Shown here piece by piece: positions 1 through 13,506 of a DNA stretch of 64,000 nt (its first letter is position 1; each line of letters starts with the position of its first letter). Source of the stretch: Theristus sp. LFF4_11 (taxonomy: Eukaryota > Nematoda > Chromadorea > Monhysterida > Xyalidae). The notes beneath the pieces are model-generated. The model was not told the origin of the DNA and did not search any database. It saw nothing but the letters and a program-made list of their open reading frames with translations. The position numbers were made by a program, and so were the translations under genes. The DNA is taken from NCBI GenBank assembly GCA_030248135.1, contig JASANC010003647.1, forward strand, positions 62,001 to 126,000. The letters are read 5' to 3'.

Positions 1-3000
1 TGCCGCTGTGACGCGCCTGCAGCTGATTGGCGCCAGTGGTGTGTGACGAGGGCGATTGGTTGCGCGGCTGAATCAAAAGCAGCAACGTGACAGACTGCTG
101 TTTTGTTTTGTTGGTGTCTCTTTTTGTTTTGCGTTCTACTGGTCGCGCTTGCTCGGATCCCGCTCGAGATTTCATCTCTTTCTCAAAATCGTTCACGAAA
201 CAAACAAACGAACAAAAAAAAGACGACGAAAAACCAACCTGAATCGGCGACGCTCGCTGCTGATTGGTCGGCGTCGCACGGCGCTTCTGGCCTCTGATTG
301 GCGGGCGGCCGTCGGGCGTCTGAAAGCGCACCGGCACCGCAGAGGACAGTTCATTCGAGAGAATCGGGTGATCGCGACTGATGCTGCGTTGTATCGGACT
401 AGAATTGGAGGTCGGCGAACTCGAGACGCTCGCGTCGTCGTTGTTGTTGCTGTGGCTGCTCTGCCGGTGCGGCTGGCGTTGTCGTAACAGCTGCTCTTTC
501 GGGTACTTTCGATCCAGCACCTGGCACTCCTCGTCTTCATCGTCGTCCTCGTTCACCATGATGTCCGCCTGGTGCTGGCGTGCGCCATTGTTATTGTTGC
601 TGTTTCGCCTTTGCGCACCACGATCCGCCATCGGTTGATCGTTGAATGCGAGTGGTTGTTGCGGCTGCTGCAGTAGATGCTGCAGTAGATTGGTGGCGTT
701 TGTGTTATGGTCGTCGAGCGCGGCAGAACTGGCGGTGGCGGCTGAATTCGCACTCGAGTCAATGACGCCAGCTGGTGTCGAGCGAATGCTGACGTTCGGA
801 TTTGGCAGGCGCTGACGACGCTGATTGGCGAGAATGCTGTTGCTCGTCGGTGATTCGCTAGCGGGCTCGTCCGCATGCACAGCCTGATCGTCAAGGCCAT
901 TATTCGACGACAGATTACCGGAATACTGCTGCCACGCGCCGGAGCCGTCGCTGGCGTGCACGCTCGCCAGGTGGCTTTCCATGTGACCCGTCCATTTCTC
1001 GGAGCTCTCGAACGTGCAGCTGAATATGAAGACAACACCAGAAATCCATAATGGGCACAGAAAAAGCACAACTCCTAGCCCTGCAACCAATCCGGCCTTA
1101 ATGATGCAGAATACCAGGAATGTTTTATTTATTCGGCCATACTGTATATTCACAACAACAACACTGCAACAGAACATCTAAGAAACATTAACCAAAGGAC
1201 ATGAACTAAAGCAAATTTAGTAAAGGACTACAGCAAATGCGCCAACCGTTGTCCAAACGCATTGACGACCAAACAGCGGCCACCGCGGCCCGTATCCGCA
1301 AAGTATTCCCATACGCTGCTTCTTTCTCTGCTTGACAGCGACGCCCCGGATGTATTGCCAACGCCATTTTCGACTGGTTTCGCCCAATTTGGCGTTGTCG
1401 TGTCATTCGGACCAGCTGGAGGTGGTATTGTTGAACATTATTGCAGAAACAAAACTGACTGACAATGTGACGAAATTTGACAGCTCAACGCAATAACTTC
1501 ATCAGAAGAACCCGAAATGAATAAAATCCGGAATGCATCGCTAACCGACAGCCTGATTGGTCAAGGCAGTCGATTGAGTGTTCGCCAGCTGCGCGTCCAG
1601 TGCCGACGGCATCTCGCCGCACTGCGGGCACCCACGGACGGCGTAGCCAAAGTTGGCCGCCCCGCACGCAGCACACGTCCACTGGCGCGGCGCTGTGCGC
1701 TCCTGCGGCCGGCGGCTGACCGTGGACACGAGAGCGGCCGGCGCGGGCACCGCTGCACTCGGCGCCCTGGCGCCCGCCTCCAGTTTGCGACGCAACTCCG
1801 AGTAACTGTGGTTGCTGGTGGTGTTGCCGGGTGCGGCTGGACAATTCGAATCACCTTTGACAAAAACAAGCAGCTCTTGGTCGCCTTGGTAGCTGAGCTC
1901 AAACATTGCAGTGCTCATTGCAAACTGTTGCTTGGTGCTTCACCCATACAACATTGCAGCTGAATCAACCAACCAGCCAAACCAACCGATTTGAGTGACA
2001 TTCGTATCAGGCGAGCGTTGCGAAGTCGCCACCACGGGCGCACTGCCAAACCGATTGCCGTTCGCATAGAGCAACTCGTCGAGGCGACGTCGTTTACGAG
2101 CCGTTTCGTCGCTCATTGACGTGTCCGGTGGGCTGATTTTGGCGTTGTTGGCGACTGCTGGCAGTGAATTGGCGGATGAAAGCATGGACTTCAGTGTGGT
2201 CATTTGTGTCGATTGATGCGCATTCGTGTTTGCGGTGGTTTCCGGTGCACGTCGATGTTGTTTCAGCTCGTTCAGAGACTGAAAAAAGCGAAAATGTCTG
2301 TGACTTTATTCGGATAATTCAGGATTTTTGCGGCGTAATACACTGTATTTCTTAAGTAGAAGCTGATACTGGTTTTGACTGTCAACCAATTCTCTTTGTC
2401 AATCGGCGTGTGGTGCGGATTTTTTTAGGTTAAATGAATATATGACAATTGTCAAGCGTTCGAAACCGTATAGAACGTTTTTACCCAGCCACGTTTCAAC
2501 GATTATTTTCCACATGAAAATTCTGAAAGGACACCCGAACTCAAGCGAACCGCAGACGAATCAACGTGCCACCAGCGAGCAACCGACCTGACACATCAGC
2601 GAGCACACTTCAGCTAAGCCCGTCACGGTTGCATTCAGTCGACGCAGCTCGGCCAGTATCAATTGCGAGGTGTTGCCGTCGTCGGCAGCAAACGAATTCA
2701 CACCGTGGGCGTCTGCATTTTCGCCGGGCGAATTCAAAATTCCTTCCTGTTCACCAAATTCCGGAGTGGAATTCCCTCTCGATCGATCGACTGACTGACA
2801 ATCCGCACGCTGGTTTTCCAGAACAGGCGAACATGATGCGTTTGTTGCTGTGCAGTCCGTTTGCCCTTCATCATTTCGGCTGAATACCGTGAAATCGTTG
2901 TTTTCAGTCGCTTCCCCATTTGACTCAACCTCGATTCCATTCACCACCAGCGAATCATCGTTTACTTGGCCGCCTTCATGGCGATTGTTGTCACTCTGGT

Positions 3001-3142
3001 CCATGGACGCTGACTTTGAGCTGTCTGCGGTGGGAGTCGAACCCGAACGTTCCGTATTGTCGTCGACACTTTTCTCCACAGCACCGTCGGCACTGCTCGC
3101 CTGACGGGTCTCGTTTATTGACGAATCACCAACGTCAGGCAT
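1..3142 (-). CDS. RanBP2-type and BED-like zinc-finger protein, 3' end off the window
   Basis: Coding exons read on the minus strand: 3142–2588, 2278–1970, 1924–1546, 1415–1247, 1019–239 and 67–1 (continues off the window). All junctions are GT–AG and phases agree, giving 753 codons so far. Residues 1–170 are acidic and Ser/Asn-rich. About residues 172–198 look like a short coiled coil. A KRRR cluster (exon 2) suggests nuclear import. A RanBP2-type finger lies at about 370–390 (WTCAACGAANFGYAVRGCPQ, then C), one residue longer than the usual Asn-to-Cys spacing. Exon 4 carries VWEYF and its junction with exon 5 adds a His-rich HMESHLASVH, as in BED fingers, but the normal CxxC pair is not complete. 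Exon 5 is low-complexity (Gln/Asn/Ser) with an acidic run NEDDDEDEE. I chose ATG 3142; a TTTTCAG acceptor lies just upstream at 3166, so a 5' exon or spliced leader is likely. Probably a nuclear nucleic-acid-binding protein; exact family unknown. Confidence 0.6.
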
Positions 3143-3936
3143 CTCTGCTGGCGAAACTTGCTGAAAATTACGCACACGTATTTGAATGATCACAAATCAA
3201 CACAGAATTAAGTGTAAGAACAAAAGAAAATATGGCGGCCAAATTGGCGCGCCATGGCGTTTGTGAAACACCATTTTTGACGATCACAAGCTAATAGTAC
3301 GTCATTTGTTTCATTTTATTTCACGACCACAAAACACCAGAAAACCAACAAAAATCGACAGTCATTGACAAATGAAAATGCGCGCAACCAATCAATTAAC
3401 CAAGAATGCCATCTAAAAAACACCAAACACAACATGGAACTAATTTTGAAGCCAACGAAAAAAAGACAGTGGACAAACAATTTGGAAAAGCTACAGAATG
3501 TGAATTCATTGACCAAATACTTGAGAAAACAGAACACATTCGCACTTATTATTAAATAAAAAAAAACGAATCACACAAAATAGTTATCCAAAACGATGAA
3601 ACATTTTACAGGAAACAAGCAACAACAAAAAATCAACACTGCAAAAAATACTTCTTGGGTGTAAAGAAACGCACAACTCATTCATTGCAAATTTTTTTAA
3701 AACATTGTCAATTTCTATATAAACTTCCATTGCCGTCACAGTTGACAAACCATTTGAATTAGTAGCTAAACTTTTTTAACAATCATTTTGAATTTGAACA
3801 TCCAAAAAAAGCCGATGACAACCAAAAAATTCGGTTTGCTATTCATCGTTGTTGTTCTTTATTCCGATGGAAGAGTCGAACGTTATTTGCAAAAAACAGT
3901 TGGTAATCAATTTGCGTCTCTCCCAAGTCCCAGGGC
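3143..3936. other. AT-rich gap between the zinc-finger gene and FUS
   Basis: I see no coding exon here. The stretch holds the presumed 5' leader of the zinc-finger gene (TTTTCAG acceptor near 3166) and the 3' UTR of the FUS gene. Short open frames in A-rich DNA are not supported by splice signals or composition. Confidence 0.5.
3858..3863 (-). terminator. poly(A) signal of the FUS gene
   Basis: The plus strand reads TTTATT, i.e. AATAAA on the coding strand, about 75 nt downstream of the FUS stop codon. Confidence 0.5.
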
Positions 3937-6900
3937 TTAATAGGGTTGGTGGCGATCGCGGCTGAAAAAAAAGATAACACAAATCGCACATGTAGCGCTG
4001 AAACTGTTTTTCAAGAACGCAAAAATGAAAACGCCGAGCAACAGTATAGCTATGGGTCACGGTTACTTCATGAACGCAAGAGTTTACTAGCTATGCGTTA
4101 CTAAAACTAACGCCATTTCATGAATGCACCATTATTGGCACAAAAAGGGGAAGGTTAAAATTCGTAAAGCATACGTGTGTTTGTTTGGTGAAAAGCCAAT
4201 ACCAAGCCAGAAATGCGCCCAAACGTACCCTCCTCTTCCACCTCCGCGCATCGGTCCGCCTCCACCGCCGCCGCCACCGTAGCCATCAGCTGGTTTCGCC
4301 GTCTGACATCGGTTGCACTCTTTTCGAAAGCCGAAATTCGAATTGCCGCACGAGACGCACGCCCAGTCGCCGGGACGCGTCTCCATGTTGGCGCCGGTCG
4401 CTCGCTCGCGCGGCCCGCCACGACCGCCACCGCCACCTGGCGTCAATCAATGGCACATTAATACATGAAGTTCGCTGTTAGCGGTTTCGTCAGACGCATA
4501 CCGCGGTGCCCCCTGGCTCGTCAGTGCGACGGCCCGTTTGGCGTTTACACTGACATCAGCGGACAAAATTCAGTGCGTTTCAAAACTTTCTTGGTGTCAT
4601 TTTCAAAAGAAGCCTCGCTTACCGCGCCCACCGCCGAAACCGCCGCGGCCACCACCACGACCGCCACCGCGGTCTCCGCCGCCGCGACCGCGAAATCCTG
4701 CAATGTTCTTTTGTTGTTGCTCAATTTGTTCACTTTGAGCATAATTGTCATGATAGAGAGCAACAGTTTTGTTTTGTTTCGCTTCTTTCGAAAGGTTTCT
4801 TATTAACTGCAACAAAACCGCACGAACCTCCACCACGGCCACCACGATCAGATCGCGGTTTTGATTCGAACGTTGCAATCGACACCGCCATCGGCGTGTT
4901 GCAGCCGGGAAAGTGTTGACCTGCAAAACTACGTGCAATCAGTCAACATTCGAACCGGTCCTTGCTCTATCCAAAAGGTGCATATGGAACGGAAATTTCC
5001 ACAATTTTTCAGAAAACCCCTCCGCGAAGTGTTTTTCAATTTTTGCCCATCCATTTCCCACTGCACATCACAAGAAACTGCAGACTAATGTTGAAAGAGC
5101 GTGAGATGCGGAGACCCATGAAACTTGATCCACTTTTCACGCGACACCCTTGTCGGTAGTTGCTGCTATTAAAGCATTAGACATACTGACTGACCATTAA
5201 ACTTATCAACCGCCTTCTTTGCAATCTCTTCCGTCGTGTACATTATCGTCGCTTCACCTTTCGGCTGTCCGGTCTCCTTGTCCTTGTACATACGAACTTT
5301 GAAGCCGCTTGAACTGTTCGGGCTCGTGTCTTCCTGAAACCAAAAAAAAATATTTCGAAACGGTGAGGAGACGCGAATATTTCATGAAAAGAACAATTTC
5401 CGAATGTTGATGGATGACTGAGTGATGCTTCTGTGGCGTGCCGATGGCGAACAACTTTTAAAAAACTGAAAATCATATAATCAACTTGAACGCAAACTCA
5501 AATTCAACGAAAAAACCCTCAAAGATGATATCACTATCACCACCACCGACCATGATGGCGCCGGCATCGCCAAAGAACTGCGCTACCATGCTCTCCTCCG
5601 CGGCCAATCCGAGGCCGGAGACGAAAATCGTGTTTGCCGCGACCGTCGGCCCGTCACCGCCACCGCTCCGATCGCCACCGCCTCGATCGCCATAGCCGCT
5701 GCCGCCTCGGTCACCGCCGCGATCTGTACAACGGAGAATTCGCGTTTCATTTCGGTGCTCTCAAAAGCTGTTTAGTCTGAAAAAAAAACACGATTTCATA
5801 GGAATTTTGAAGAAAAAAATGCATTTTTTTTCATTGAAACGCAGAGTGTGCGCAACGCGAAAGCGTCGGCTGATGAGCTCCGAGGGAAAAAAACCGCGAA
5901 ACTCGAGTCAGCCTCTGTGAAGTTGCTTGCGGCGCTCGGGTAAAACCGGCCGAAAGGCGCATTAGAAATGAACTCTGTTTGACTCTCAACTGCGGCTGCT
6001 GCTGACTGCAGAGGCATTTTCGAACTCAACACACACAGAGGCACGCACACACCAGACGCGACGCTGTTCAGTTCTCGTTTCGTCTCGGTGTTTCTGACTA
6101 GCCGTCCGACCCGACCACAACAACAACTTGAGCGCGAGTTTTAAGAGCAGCAAGCAGCAGCAAGCAAGTACGCATTCAGTCTGACTCTCAACTGAACTGT
6201 GGGTGTGATGTGTGTGTGTACCGCAAAACACAGAAGCAGCAAGTTAGTTAGCAGTACTGACAATAACTCAGTTTAGTCCAACCCGAACTCTCTCCGGTGC
6301 ACACTGAAATGCTTCACAGCCAGGGAGCTGATGTGGTGGTACACTGTGCATATGACCAGATTGCGCAGCGCTGCATACGAAACGTGCACTCTGTTACGGA
6401 GAAGTGAAGATATGACCAGCTGTGTGTGTGAACTGAACTGACTTCTGACATCAGTTAACCAACTTTCAACATTGATTAGTTGAAATTGGAAATGAAACGG
6501 GAAAATGTCAAGAAAGACAGCATTCTGGTTTTTTGTGTTGGAAAACAGTGAGCGATCATATTTACCTAGATAGAACAAGACTGAAAATGGAAATTAAGGT
6601 AAATCAGAGAATAAACGATTTTCTGCAATCTGTTCGACTGATTGCAGCATCCGAATGAAATTCTGCGTTTTTTAATCATATATTTGCGACTGTACGCCTA
6701 ATAATCAAACGATCCTTCATCAGATAAACATTTTGTCATTGAAGAAGCAAAGAAACGAAAACTTTGCGCTCGTCAGAAAATGCAACTTTTGGATTTGAAC
6801 GTCAACGTGAACTCAACGTCAACATTTGAAAATAATATATGGAAATCAGATTCTGAATGAACAACATAACAGGAATTTGATACGAACAGAGAAACTCACA

Positions 6901-9900
6901 AAGCATTTTTATAAATTCGAAAATCGCCCGTGTACTAGTTTTGTGGATTGAACAGAATAAATAATACGCGTAAATACTTAAAAGGTGTGTTCTAAATAAG
7001 AATTTGACCCGACTGACTGACAGTGAGTGTGTGTTGTTCGTTGGGCTGCCAGATTGTTATCGTTTTGTGTACTCTGTACTTGACCCACTTCACCACAGAG
7101 TCCCTGATGCACAGAGTACTAATAGAAGAACGTCTGCGCCAACCCTGACGACAACTGATGTAGAACTCGACCTTGTATGTACTTGAGTGGAGTATCAAAG
7201 CAACAATAATAACGTTGCAATGGCAAAGGCTTACAAATCTGTACAATTTACACTGCGTGTGTACCAAAATGTGCCTTTCAAAATTCCGGGTCATATGTAT
7301 CCAGAAGGGCACTTTAACCAGGCAAGATTGATTAAAAAAACAAAATACACAACCATAAATTACAAATTATAAAGAACAACGGGTTGTACATAATACAAAT
7401 TAGAACAATTACACTATTACCGTTTTTGTATTGCAAGATTGAAGACAGATGAACTACTCACCACTCGTCCTAACGGTCGAACACACGAGCAACTGGCAAT
7501 AAAAAAGGAAATTTTCTTCACAACCGGTAGTATAGTAGGTAATCACTGAACTTTTCCTTCGTGATAAGATAATTTTCTCACAGGCAGAATAAAAACCCCG
7601 TTCGTTGATTGATACCATACCAAAATTGCGTCCCGTTCCGGTAGTTGGATACGGGTCAGGTCAATTCACATCACAATCAAACAGCGCATTCGGACACAGA
7701 AACCTACGCAGAAAAAAAGTGAAAGTTGAGACACGCGAATGTTGGTGAGTTATATTAATATTGGAACACTTTCGGAACTTTTTATGTCTCGAAACTCTCT
7801 TGTGATTTTATTAAGTATAGGTCTGATATAGATTAGAAGACATTTATTTTTCTGTAGTTCGACTCTTTTTTTTATCTGTTCTGCAGTTCAAATTCTTAGA
7901 ACTTTATCGAGACAGCGCCCATCGGTACACAAAAATGAAGTTCAATAAAAATAGTGGAAAGGTACCAACCAAACAGAGTCACTGCAATCGGCTCTGAAAC
8001 TTTAATGAGCTTGAGACAGCTATAACAAAACAAAGCAGTCAACCAACAATAGTGTTTCTCAGGACATAACAGAACCAAGTGGGCGGAGAGGATTGTAAAA
8101 AACGGTCCGCAATATGTACTGGGATTCTGATTCAACGGCCTTGTAAAAAACACTTTACGGCTCTTCTGCACAACACTTTTGCGTCACAGAGCACAACCAA
8201 AATCATAAGCATAAGTATTTGCATTTTTGACTTGATTTCTGAAAGTACCCGTGACAGACCGAAAACTCGTGCGGACTCTGCAGCTAACTGAACTTTAGAA
8301 CAGTGGCAGACGCTTTTTTCGTCCACAACTCAATTCTCACCACAAGCTGTGTTTAGTTTTCTTTCAGCGTCTGTCAGTTGTTTTGAAAAGCGAGTTGAGT
8401 TTTGAGAAGAAAGTCTCAGTTGTGTGATGGGTGGGAGTGAAAACTGAACTGACACGACCAAGACTAAAGTTCCAATCTTGGTCTTCAAGATGTACACTGT
8501 AGTTAACAGTGGGAACGAAAAAATGGATGGAACTCGCAGAAGTAGTTTCAAACAGTGTTTTTGTCGTCCTTGCTGACGAAATAGCAATGGCGCATAAAAA
8601 CGTAAAAGGAGTTCTCACAGACAACAATTTACCCGCCAAAAAATGCCGGATTTTTTCGGTTTTTCAAGGACGAAACCTACAAAACTAAAACAACGACCTT
8701 GAGAACACAAAACTGACTGCACTAACTGGCAGGCTGATTGAACTGCGAGATGTGATCAAAAGAACAGGCTGCACACCAAACCAATTGATGTTTAGTTTTC
8801 AGTTGACCTTGGCATTTTCAAATGGTATACAGCAGAGTACGTACTCAGAATTGACATTCATTCACTCGTCTGTCACCGTCGAAAACAATTTTACATACAA
8901 GTGTGATGAAATGAAACTACCATGAGGTGAAAATGGGAAAACGTGGCGCTAATTAGCTGCGTTTTCTTGAATGCGCTTATTGGCTGGTTAGTTCTATTTG
9001 ACTGAACGTGTCCAATGAAACCTTTTCAGTGGTAATTTACCGCTAAATTCAGATACACTGAATATGCTACGCGCGCATGAAAAAAATCGATTATTTTAAA
9101 AATGATTTTTTTGAAAATTATGATACAAAGTTTCGCTGTTTACCAAAAGTTCAACATTACTCGAAAAAGGTACAACTTTTCGATAAATACCAAAAAGACG
9201 CAACAACACGTGTTTGTGAGAGAGTGTGTGCTTAGTTTGCACTCTCCCATAAATACCTTGCCAGTTGCCGCCACGTCCACCTGGACCGCCGGGGCTAAAA
9301 CACGGTGAGGTGCTTAGTTTGTAGTTGGCTGGTGTGCTGGTACACCGGTACCGTGGTACGGTGGTACACCACCAAGTTTTGTTGGTCGTCTGTGTCACTC
9401 TTCATTGACACACCACTCGCGAGGCATTTCACTCGGTCTCGCCGTTTCTTTACACTCGACAACGGCAGTATTCGCCCGTTGCGAACATACACCGCGCGCT
9501 CTCTTCTGTGGTACACCACCAATCAGCGTGGTTTTTGTGCCGGGGCCATTGGGTGGCTTGAGAAACACTTTCGAAAAAAATTGTAGGGCCACTGCTTGAC
9601 AATGATTCGCTCAGAAAAATCACTGAAATGCGATCAGGTTCGAAAAGCTAATTAGGAAGAAAAAGATCAGCATTTGAATGCTAAAAAAAGCGCGGTATGC
9701 CTGAAAAAAAAACGTTCGGTGTTGTCTTCTAACAAAAAATAACAGCTAGTGGCCCAAATAAACTGCGTTCGTGCACTAAACGGCCGCCTTTTATGGCCCC
9801 GATCAGCAACCAACTAAAACCAATTTTTGGCTTGCTTTCGACACACGGCCTCTTCTTCGATTAACCCATTCGTGTATCAACCCTGTCTTGTGTAATACCT

Positions 9901-12900
9901 GTCTAAATGAGAGAAAAACGGCATGTTTGTGAATACACATTTTCAATTTCAAACTTTTTGTCTTGACCTGTTCCTTACCGTTTTTACCAAATAGAGTGTT
10001 CTTGAACACAAAACTCAAAAAACCGCATACGAGAACTAAAAAGACAACGCTGATCTAGGCGCTAAACAAAATAATTGTGAAAAGACGACCAAAAGCCATT
10101 TTGGTTTCATGACATCAAACTGTGCGCTGTCCCATTGACCCCATAGTGCCTAGCCCGATTTGAATAATCCGTGCCTTCCTGCGTACCATCGGGTTCGACC
10201 GAGTCACCCGAAAAACACACACAATCTCGTTTCAATTTCCACCGTTCTTCACCCAATTTGTGACAGCAGCACACAGTTTGACGTTCACGAACAGCTGCAC
10301 TTGCGATTTCACCGCCAACTTTTCCAGCAAACACAAAACCGCCGCACGCGTGTTCACCCACCCTGAGCGTCCCCTGCCGCCGCCGCGGTCTCGGTCGCCT
10401 CCACGGCCGCCACGAAAGCCACCACCACCACCACCACCGTAGCCTCCTCGGTCGCCACCACCACGACCACGTCCACCTCCACGATCACCACCGCGGCCTG
10501 CAACGAAACGCGATTTCCAATGTTGTCAAAGGTTTGGTCGACTGAACAGGTTCGGGTTTGAATTGCACATACGGCAAAATTCAACCCATACGGCGTGGGT
10601 CAAATTCGGCACATACCAAGCGATAACGACTGATCATTCTTCCTCAACTTATTTTCCTAAACCATCACTTTCCTGATTACCCCCGTCATGAAAACAGTAT
10701 TCCACACTACTACGGTCCTACTCATATCGTACCTAACCTTACTATTGCCTCCCTGTGTCACGAATGCTGCGTGCATTCATGACGCAGTATTTAATGACCG
10801 CGCAGCTATGTTTTAACCCAGCTACGTGTCACTAAACACTGCTTCATGAATGCCGCTTTATTTTTTCGAAAAACAACTTATGAGAGAACGCGAGACGCGT
10901 CAGTGAGTGTGTGTGCGCGTGAGTCACCTCCACGATCAGGTGGTCCATATCCGCCTCTCCCTCTACCACGGTCATCAAATCGTCCACCATCTCTTCCACC
11001 ACCACCACCACCACGACCACCTCTTTGTGGTGGTCCACCTTAAAAGGGCGAATGAAATAACCGCTTGATCAGCGGATTGATGGAATGAAGAAATCAGCAA
11101 AAGTCATACTATCTGAATTTCAGAGCTGGAAGTATTCTTAAATGGAAGTCATATTCTTTTCTTGACCGACAACTGCGTTTCGCTGTCCGTCAAAAAGCTC
11201 CTGCACCCGCTCGCTGACGAAAACAACGTCAGATAGACCAGATTTTTCCGGTGTACTTGCTTGACACAGATTTTTGCGTCAGAAAAACGTGGCCTCCGCT
11301 AAACATGTGTACAACACAAAAACCTTAAAATCGCCGCGTGAAAAGAAGCCAGACTGACCATAACCGCCTCCATCGTATCCATTGCGGGCGCCACCGTATC
11401 CACCATCACCGCCTCCGTAGCCGCCTGGTCCACCACCTCCACCATAGCCTCCGCTCTGAAAACATTTTTAGGCGAAACATGCAGTGAAAAAGACCGATAG
11501 ATCGACTGTTGAAAAAAACGTCAACGATCAAGCTGCGTTGCATTGTGAGTTACCTGTGCACCATAGCCGCCGCCGCCGCCGTATCCCTGTTGGCCACCGT
11601 ACCCCTGCGGACCACCGTAGCCCTGCTGGCCGGCGTATCCCTGCTGACCAGCATAAGCGCCTCTCTGCGCCTGCGCTGGCGCCTGTCCCGCATAGCCCGC
11701 TTGCTGGCCGGCCTGTTGTTGCTGTTGCGCCTGCGCTGCGTACCAGGCCGCCCACGCCTTCAAGCAATTGAAGTCACTTGTTTGGGTGTTGTGAGTTACC
11801 GGCGGTTTTGAAACAATGAAACTATGCAGGTGCATGCCAACAGAAACGTGCACACCAATTGATACCACATGTCTGATCATCAATCAACAATACTGCTTTT
11901 CTTTCAACACGCAGTTCACTGATACAACTTTTTTCACTCACCAGCAGGGTTGTAGTACATTTAACAATATTCCAAAATCTGGCGCTCGCTCAATCCCTCG
12001 AGCTGGAAAATTTTTCTGGATAGATCGCCCCCCCCCCCCACCCCAACTACACCCCGGGTCACCAGACACCAGCAATGATAAACCGCGACGAACCTGCTGA
12101 TGTTGTTCGGGTGTCATTTGCTGTTGGCCTTGTTGGCCGGCTTGACCAGCGGCCTGGCCAGCTTGTTGCTGTTGACCGTAGTAGCCCTGCTGCTGGTAAT
12201 ACTGCTGATACTGTTGGTACTGCTGAAAGAAATGGGCATTGCGCTTGACAGCGGTTGGTGATCGCTTGGTGGCGTGCGTGGCGGACAAACGAAATTGAAA
12301 TTCGCAACAAAAAACAGTGAAGCGAAGAACGCTGTCTGACAGTCGACAGTGACGTTGATCAGAAAAATGGTCGTTTGGTGGCACTCGCCGTTGTCTGGCG
12401 CCAAAGTTGAGTTGAACAAACAAAACATGAAATAGCAAAAAACGACCAACTTGTGCATCATAGCCTTGTTGCTGTTGACCGTAGCCTGAAATTCAACTCA
12501 ATATTTACTGACTCTACTCTGAAATCTGAATTAAAGAAGTTGATGTCGTCCTGTGGCCAGTTTTATAAAATTGAGGAGTTGAGGAGTGAGAAGTTGAGGA
12601 GCGAGGGGAAAATTTTTGAGGAGAGTAGTTGAGTAGGGTTTTATAAAAGTGAAGAGTTGAGGAGTGAATTGAGTAGAACACGTGTTAAAAATTCACTCCT
12701 CAATCCTAAACTACTCAGAGCGCGATTCTCGTTTTTTCAGCGGTGAATTTTCCGTCTCACTGTCGCTGTTTCTGCTTGTAAACCAAGTCTGAATGGAAGA
12801 AAACCAAAAATTATCGTGTTTTTTTGGAAGAAAACCAAGAATCAAAACCGGCGATAAAATTAAACCAAACCGCCAAAAAACATGCTATTCAAATTTTTAC

Positions 12901-13506
12901 AAGTCGAATTTGACTTGTAAGATTTTTTGAGTAGTTGAGCCTTGAGGAGTTGAGGAATCTTTGTTTATAAAACCGAACAAAAATTGAGGAGTAAATTCAC
13001 TCCTCAAAACACTCCTCAATTCCTCACTTTTATAAAACCCGTTTTCTTCTGAGTACAGAGAAAAAGTGAGTAAAACTCCTCAATTTCTCACTTTTATAAA
13101 ACTGGCCACTAAATGAACAAATTGGGCCAGTTTTATGAATGCTCAGTAGATAAATAGTGCTACACCACTGAGCCCATGAATGAAATAAAGAACCATCACA
13201 GCTCCGTTTTTTCACGCAAACTGATTCACCAATACAATATCTGGTCTTCAACTTCAAAGTGATGTGGGGAGACTGAAATGAAATTTGTTGATTCATGAGT
13301 TTATTCAGGCGCTATTGGACTGCTAAGTTTTATGAAAGTTGTGGGCCTTGATTTTTTGTTTATGCAAATCATTTGTTGTCCGTCAAGTGTCACATCAACA
13401 AACTTTCTTTCAAAACTCAGATTCACAAAAGGAAAATCAAACACTGCAAACATGACAGTGTCAAAAAACCTGCAGCTCCGTTCTTGGCGGCCGCCGCGTC
13501 TCCCAT
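3937..13506 (-). CDS. FUS: FUS/EWS/TAF15 (FET) family RNA-binding protein, complete
   Basis: Fourteen exons on the minus strand: 13506–13470, 12485–12451, 12222–12094, 11757–11554, 11455–11359, 11038–10928, 10497–10362, 9294–9257, 5723–5551, 5333–5195, 4920–4828, 4697–4623, 4436–4229, 3961–3937. They sum to exactly 1500 nt, 499 aa. Order of parts: Gln/Gly/Tyr-rich prion-like N-terminus (1–135), Gly/Tyr and RGG region (136–290), RRM (about 293–385; RNP2 IFVSGLG, RNP1 KGEATIMY, preceded by KDKETGQ as in FUS), second RGG block, RanBP2 finger (about 447–468; WACVSCGNSNFGFRKECNRC), third RGG block, and C-terminal RDRHQPY, which matches the FET PY-type nuclear localisation signal read by transportin. 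The family acts in transcription, splicing and RNP granules in the nucleus. In exon 9 I ended the exon at ATG|GTCGGT because only this keeps the RRM in frame; a donor 34 nt further on breaks it. Introns hold element H and several kb of unremarkable DNA. Confidence 0.93.
5724..9256 (-). other. large FUS intron, no gene seen
   Basis: This 3.5-kb intron separates the RGG exon 9294–9257 from the RRM exon 5723–5551. It has many short open frames but none with convincing splice partners or protein-like composition. I see no repeat shared with the rest of the window. Confidence 0.5.
12553..13109. mobile_element. element H: inverted-repeat element in FUS intron 1
   Basis: It begins GTGGCCAGTTTTATAAAA and ends with the reverse complement TTTTATAAAACTGGCCAC. 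Next to each end are GAGGAGT/ACTCCTC motifs repeated many times, so the arms can pair over about 50 nt or more. I see no clear target-site duplication. A degraded relative starts at 21482 (GGCCAGTTCTATAAAA) and was later split by element A. A third partial terminus is at 13124. Non-coding; non-autonomous DNA element is the likely class. Confidence 0.6.

Noticed and set aside
5484..5550. Longer FUS exon ending near 5517
   Set aside because: Its donor leaves phase 1 and would put the next RRM exon out of frame; the donor at 5550 keeps RMYKDKETGQPKGEAT in frame.
10354..10584. Valine/glutamate-rich or proline-rich frames over the FUS RGG exons
   Set aside because: They are shadows of the GGN-repeat RGG exons in other frames; the FUS frame is fixed by phase across 14 exons.
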